Shown here piece after piece: positions 60,592 through 64,000 of a stretch of DNA of 64,000 nucleotides (positions are counted from its first letter, which is position 1; the number at the start of each line of letters is the position of its first letter). The notes beneath the pieces were generated by a model. The model had not been told where the DNA came from and did not search any database. It worked only from the letters and a program-made list of their open reading frames with translations. The position numbers were made by a program, and so were the translations under genes. The stretch comes from JBDHWI01 sp964590135. GTDB lineage: Bacteria > Chloroflexota > Anaerolineae > J036 > Brachytrichaceae. Location: positions 62,001 to 126,000 of the forward strand of contig CAZPVX010000005.1 in assembly GCA_964590135.1 (NCBI GenBank). Reading direction: 5' to 3'.

Positions 60592-61734
60592 TCACGTTAG
60601 CGCGCTCACCAATCGCTGCACACCCTCGCGCAGCGTCGCCGGCTCTGTGAGGCATGAGATCATCAGGTGCGCGCCGGAAGGGCTGCCATAGAAAAAACCC
60701 GGATGCGCCAGCACGCCATGGTGCAGCAGGTGAAGCACGAGCGCCTCCTCATCTTCCCAGCCGCGCACGCGGGGAAAGAGATAGTAGCCGCCGGCGGGCG
60801 TTTGCGCTTCGATGGCCGGACATGCTGACAGCATCTCCAATGCCATTGTCAGCGCCGCGTTGATCCGTGAGCGCATCGCTTTGACGAACGGCATGCCGTG
60901 CGTGAACAGCGCCGGCAGCATGTGCTGGGTGAGTGAGTTCGCGCTGAGATAAGCGTCGTTGAGAAATTCCAGCCGCTCACCGAATTGCGCATGTGCCGGC
61001 GCGTTCATTGCCACCCAACCCAATTTCAGATCAGGCAGCGCGAACATCTTTGAGATGCCGTTCAGCACGAACGCCGGCAGATGCGGGTGCAATGCGTGAA
61101 AAGGCGGCGTCACCTCTGCTGCAAAGGTGAACTCGGCAAACACCTCATCGCAGATGACCGGCAGGCGCAGTTGGTCGAGCGCCGGCAGGGGGCGCTGCAC
61201 GATCATGCCGGTGGGGTTNNNNNNNNNNGATACGATCAGCACTGCGCGCGTGTGCGCATCGGCGATGTCCAGCAGCGAATCTTCGTCGATCTGCCAGCCG
61301 CGCGATTCATCCATGTCGTAGGCGCGCAATTCGATGTGATGCGCTTCGGCCAGATGCTCAAACAGCGGATAGGTAACCGCCGGCCCCAGCACATTGTCAC
61401 CCGGCTCGGTCAGCAGCGTGAATAGCAGGCCATACGCCTCGCTGGTGCTGGCAGTGATGACGATGTGATCGGGATCGAGCGCGATGCTCGGCGCGCGGGT
61501 TTGCAAATAGTAATTGGCGATTGCGTTGCGCGCAGCGGATGCGCCTTTCGGGTCGGGCGTGTAACGGCGCGCGTCCCAGTAGCTGCTGGCTGCATCGCGC
61601 AGCGCGCCGGCGGGGAAAAGCAGCCCTTGTTGGGTTGGGTTGCTGCTGGTCAGGTCGATGTAGTTGCGCGCCTGCCGCCGCGCGCGCTCGATCGGGTTTT
61701 CGCTCAGGTCGGCGTTTGCCAGAAAGCCGCTCAT
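60592..61734 (-). CDS. Pyridoxal-phosphate aminotransferase (fold type I), interrupted by Ns
   Basis: A 380-residue class I/II aminotransferase from the ATG at 61734. PLP-binding Lys lies in LNGISKMFALPDLKLGW; VICDEVFAEFTF and FPRVRGWEDEEALVLHLLHHGVLAHPGFFYG also fit. Ten Ns break the gene just before NPTG, where the family has SPNNPTG or the like. The frame is kept (the partial codon TCN before the gap is Ser), so the protein is almost certainly intact with a slightly wrong gap length. The substrate, probably an aspartate- or alanine-type amino acid, is not determined. Confidence 0.88.
   Translation of the reverse strand: MSGFLANADLSENPIERARRQARNYIDLTSSNPTQQGLLFPAGALRDAASSYWDARRYTPDPKGASAARNAIANYYLQTRAPSIALDPDHIVITASTSEAYGLLFTLLTEPGDNVLGPAVTYPLFEHLAEAHHIELRAYDMDESRGWQIDEDSLLDIADAHTRAVLIVXXXXNPTGMIVQRPLPALDQLRLPVICDEVFAEFTFAAEVTPPFHALHPHLPAFVLNGISKMFALPDLKLGWVAMNAPAHAQFGERLEFLNDAYLSANSLTQHMLPALFTHGMPFVKAMRSRINAALTMALEMLSACPAIEAQTPAGGYYLFPRVRGWEDEEALVLHLLHHGVLAHPGFFYGSPSGAHLMISCLTEPATLREGVQRLVSALT
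61219..61228. other. Assembly gap (10 N) inside an aminotransferase gene
   Basis: The Ns replace the codons before the conserved NPTG. Family comparison suggests about 7 unknown bases (Ser-Pro-Asn before NPTG) rather than 10. Confidence 0.99.
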
Positions 61735-61834
61735 TGCCTGCGAGTATGGCACAGCCCATTTGTTGATAGACTATGCCGGTGAAAGTGCGCTGCGCATCGA
61801 TGGCCCATACAGCGATCGCTCATAAAAAAACGTC

Positions 61835-62398
61835 ATGCCACCCGTCGAACCAACTCAATACATTCGCACACTCAAGATGACGATGTTGTGGTCAGCTGTC
61901 ATGGCCGGCACGCCTGATGAGGTCAAGCGTGTCTGCGATGCACTGAGTGCCGGCCACGTGCAGATCGAACGCGAGATTGAAACGTGCATCGATGACGGCT
62001 TGCGCGGAAAAAAGCTGGAGGATACGAACGCGCGCGTGCGCATCACGACGTTGCTCGATGAATTGCAGCTCGAGTTGAGCGTGCAAATTACCTTTGCCTC
62101 GTTGGTGGCGGAGACGGTGGATCAAGTGATGACCGTAGCGCGCAAGCTGGACGAGTGCGCCGGCGCAGTGTTGCGCTCGCACGCGAGGCGTCTTGATGAG
62201 CGCGTGATGGAGCAGCGCCGGCAGGTGAGGCTGGTGCGTGTGCCGGCAGTGGTGGTGCCGGCGCCTGTGAGCGACGCGCCTGCCGACGATCGGGGCGCGC
62301 AACGCATGCGAGTGTGGCTGATCGTCAATTTTGCCATCGCGCTGACAGCACTCGTCGGCGTGCTGATTCTGTTCTTGTTGATGTTGATCCAGCGCTGA
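61835..62398 (+). CDS. Uncharacterised tail-anchored membrane protein
   Basis: A 187-residue protein, mostly helical (LLDELQLELSVQITFASLVAETVDQVMTVARKLDE region) with one C-terminal membrane helix (VWLIVNFAIALTALVGVLILFLLMLIQ, about 160-187). No signal peptide. A Val/Pro-rich linker precedes the helix. I do not recognise the family. It is divergent from the aminotransferase and co-directional with the epimerase gene. Confidence 0.6.
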   Translation: MPPVEPTQYIRTLKMTMLWSAVMAGTPDEVKRVCDALSAGHVQIEREIETCIDDGLRGKKLEDTNARVRITTLLDELQLELSVQITFASLVAETVDQVMTVARKLDECAGAVLRSHARRLDERVMEQRRQVRLVRVPAVVVPAPVSDAPADDRGAQRMRVWLIVNFAIALTALVGVLILFLLMLIQR

Positions 62399-62445
62399 TC
62401 TCTAACCTCAATTCCACAATCTCAAATCTCCCAGATCTCGAAATC

Positions 62446-63273
62446 ATGAGCATGACACTTGCAGGGCAGGGCGGGTTGCCGATGACTCGCATCGAAACAA
62501 AAGAGGCCGCCAGCGCCAATATCTATCTGCATGGCGCGCATGTCACATCGTGGCGGTTGCCGAACGGCGATGAGCGGTTGTTTCTCAGCCCGCGCGCCGA
62601 GTTCGTCGCCGGTAAGGCCATTCGCGGTGGTGTGCCGATCATCTTCCCGCAGTTCAATCGTGAGGGGCCATTGCCCCGTCATGGCTTTGCGCGCAACAAG
62701 ACGTGGCAATTTGTCGTGATCACGGAAGACACGGCCATGTTTCGGCTGAGCAGCGACACCGAGACGCGGGCCATCTGGCCGGCGCGTTTCACTGCCGACC
62801 TCACAGTGAACGTTCGGGCGAATGTCCTCAACCTCGGCTTTGCGGTGCACAATCTCGGCGCTGAGCCAATCTCGTTTACCTGCGCGTTGCACACCTACCT
62901 GCGCGTAAATGCGATTGAGCAGGTGGAAGTGACTGGTCTCGCCGGCGTCACCTATAGCGACAAAACGCGCGAGGGGCATCAGGGCGTGCAGGATGACGTG
63001 TTGTTGATCGATCGCGAGACCGATCACATCTACTATGACGTGGCCGAGCCAGTGACCGTGCGCGAGCCGGCGCGCGTCACCCAGGTGCGACAGACCGGCT
63101 TCACCGATGTGGTGGTGTGGAATCCGTGGACAAGCGCGGCGCAGTTGGCCGATATGGAGCCTGAAGGTTATCGTGAGATGCTGTGCGTCGAGGCGGCCGT
63201 GATTGGCGAACCGGTGCAATTGGAGCCAAATGCCGTGTGGGCCGGCACGCAGCAGTTGACAGCTGTTTTGTGA
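62446..63273 (+). CDS. D-hexose-6-phosphate mutarotase (aldose 1-epimerase family, YeaD-like)
   Basis: A 275-residue beta-sandwich epimerase from the ATG at 62446; the frame upstream of it overlaps the previous gene. Landmarks are ANIYLHGAHVTSW, AIRGGVPIIFPQF, PRHGFARNKTW (His), TCALHTYLRV (His) and VVVWNPWT. It interconverts alpha and beta forms of glucose 6-phosphate-type sugars. A short repeat (62401-62440) precedes the start. Confidence 0.92.
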   Translation: MSMTLAGQGGLPMTRIETKEAASANIYLHGAHVTSWRLPNGDERLFLSPRAEFVAGKAIRGGVPIIFPQFNREGPLPRHGFARNKTWQFVVITEDTAMFRLSSDTETRAIWPARFTADLTVNVRANVLNLGFAVHNLGAEPISFTCALHTYLRVNAIEQVEVTGLAGVTYSDKTREGHQGVQDDVLLIDRETDHIYYDVAEPVTVREPARVTQVRQTGFTDVVVWNPWTSAAQLADMEPEGYREMLCVEAAVIGEPVQLEPNAVWAGTQQLTAVL

Positions 63274-63280
63274 GGGTCTG

Positions 63281-64000
63281 TCAAGGCGTCGCCGGCGCCG
63301 GTGTTGGCGTCGGCAATTCGTTCGCCGCGCGTGGCGAGGTAATCACCAGCACCGTCTCCAATTTGTCGAAATCCACGCCGGGTCGCAGGATGGCCGTCTG
63401 CTGCGTCTCAAGGTCCTTGCTTGTGATCTTCTCGACCATGCCGATGGGCAGCGCCGCCGGCAGCGTGTTGCCCAGCCCGCTCGTCACGATCAAATCACCC
63501 ACTTTCAGCGGGTCAGTTTGCGGCACGTTTTGCAGCATCAATTGACCCTCAGATGTGCCAGCCACCGTGCCGTTCGCGCGGCTCTCCACCACGCGCACAT
63601 TCACAAATGAGGTCGGATCGTTCAGCAATTGCACCTGCGAGGACGCGAATCCCACCTCACCTACGCGTCCGATCAGCGCGATGCCGCCGGCGACCACCGG
63701 CATGCCCACCGCGATGCCATCGCGCGAGCCGGCGTTGATCGTCACGTAGCGGATGAAGGGGCTGCTGTCGCCGGCGATGACATTGGCGCATTTGCCGGCG
63801 TTGGGCGCGGTGGGCTGGTGATTCTGGCACAGCACCGTGTCGGCGATGCCGACCACGTCCGCCCCAATCACGTTGAAGGTGGGGTTGTCGTTTGCAAATT
63901 TATACAGGTCGCGATACTGCTTCAACTCTGCCTGAAACTCGCGCAGGCGAATGTTTTCGGCTGAAAATTCAGTCACTTGCCGTTGCAGCAATTCGGCGCG
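63281..64000 (-). CDS. mreC: Rod shape-determining protein MreC, C-terminal part
   Basis: The frame is open to the window end, so the N-terminal membrane helix and part of the coiled coil lie outside. The visible 239 residues begin in the coiled coil (AELLQRQVTEFSAENIRLREF) and contain the MreC beta domain: INAGSRDGIAVGMPVVAGGIALIGRVGEV, QLLNDPTSFVNVRVV and DLIVTSGLGNTLP. It ends with a Pro/Thr tail. It would organise the elongasome with MreB and MreD. mreB and mreD are probably beyond the window. Confidence 0.94.
   Translation of the reverse strand, partial: RAELLQRQVTEFSAENIRLREFQAELKQYRDLYKFANDNPTFNVIGADVVGIADTVLCQNHQPTAPNAGKCANVIAGDSSPFIRYVTINAGSRDGIAVGMPVVAGGIALIGRVGEVGFASSQVQLLNDPTSFVNVRVVESRANGTVAGTSEGQLMLQNVPQTDPLKVGDLIVTSGLGNTLPAALPIGMVEKITSKDLETQQTAILRPGVDFDKLETVLVITSPRAANELPTPTPAPATP

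Noticed and set aside
1..64000. tRNA genes, rRNA genes and CRISPR arrays
   Set aside because: I looked for T-loop GTTCGAATC-type words with cloverleaf context and for regularly spaced repeats in the intergenic stretches and found none that hold up.

Overview
The window is a gene-dense, mostly minus-strand stretch of a bacterial genome, probably a metagenome-assembled scaffold: it has two 10-N gaps and is cut inside a gene at both ends. I see no rRNA, tRNA, CRISPR array, transposase or phage gene. G+C is near 60%. The hexamer GCCGGC is extremely frequent in genes and between them. The gene content (geranylgeranyl-reductase-like flavoprotein, lipoproteins with LAAC/LAGC lipoboxes, STAND-type regulator, M50 protease with CBS domains, corrinoid methyltransferases, mreC) best fits a member of the Chloroflexota, Anaerolineae-like; that assignment is inference. 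No gap between genes exceeds 300 bases.

Layout. 1-4364: end of a Gfo/Idh/MocA oxidoreductase, a P-loop ATPase with GNAT-like and HTH parts, a SnoaL-like protein, and a duplicated-domain lipoprotein separated from it by a stop-to-stop hairpin. 4475-11816 (minus): a corrinoid methyl-transfer operon. In transcription order it encodes a corrinoid protein, a homocysteine S-methyltransferase, a UroD-family methyltransferase, a DUF1638 protein, a RACo-type activator and two more UroD-family proteins. 11991-13810 (minus): luciferase-like oxidoreductase coupled to fabI. 13998-16136 (plus): tandem cupredoxin lipoprotein, a 61-residue membrane peptide and a DedA protein. 16133-17002 (minus): a second homocysteine methyltransferase. 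17078-25318 (plus): two SRPBCC proteins around an uncharacterised gene, a geranylgeranyl-reductase-like flavoprotein, a cyclopropane-fatty-acid synthase, an ECF sigma factor, a TPR protein and a secreted DUF4331 protein. This reads as a membrane-lipid module next to a sigma-factor-linked envelope module.

25377-37060: phosphoesterase, a hydrolase-fold protein lacking its nucleophile, D-lactate dehydrogenase coupled to a Ca-type P-ATPase, LacD-like aldolase, phosphotriesterase-like hydrolase, GNAT, sugar isomerase and deoxynucleoside kinase. 37030-41561 (minus): small accessory genes plus methylmalonate-semialdehyde dehydrogenase. 41851-48465 (minus): a probable pyrimidine uptake and breakdown operon with two ABC permeases, an ATPase, an NMT1-like binding protein, a flavin-dependent oxidoreductase and dihydropyrimidinase. 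The nearby semialdehyde dehydrogenase could take the end product of that pathway.

48514-64000: a nucleotidyltransferase-fold protein with two small partners, leuC-guaB-leuD, an Asp/Glu racemase-like protein, SRAP protein, glycoside-hydrolase-like lipoprotein, DUF488, a site-2-type protease, hflX, a membrane protein with an effector-associated-type N-terminus, an aminotransferase interrupted by Ns, an aldose epimerase and the end of mreC.

The strongest candidate for something new is the 4475-11816 cluster. It has everything needed to move methyl groups onto homocysteine through a free-standing corrinoid protein, but no pterin-binding (methyl-tetrahydrofolate) domain.
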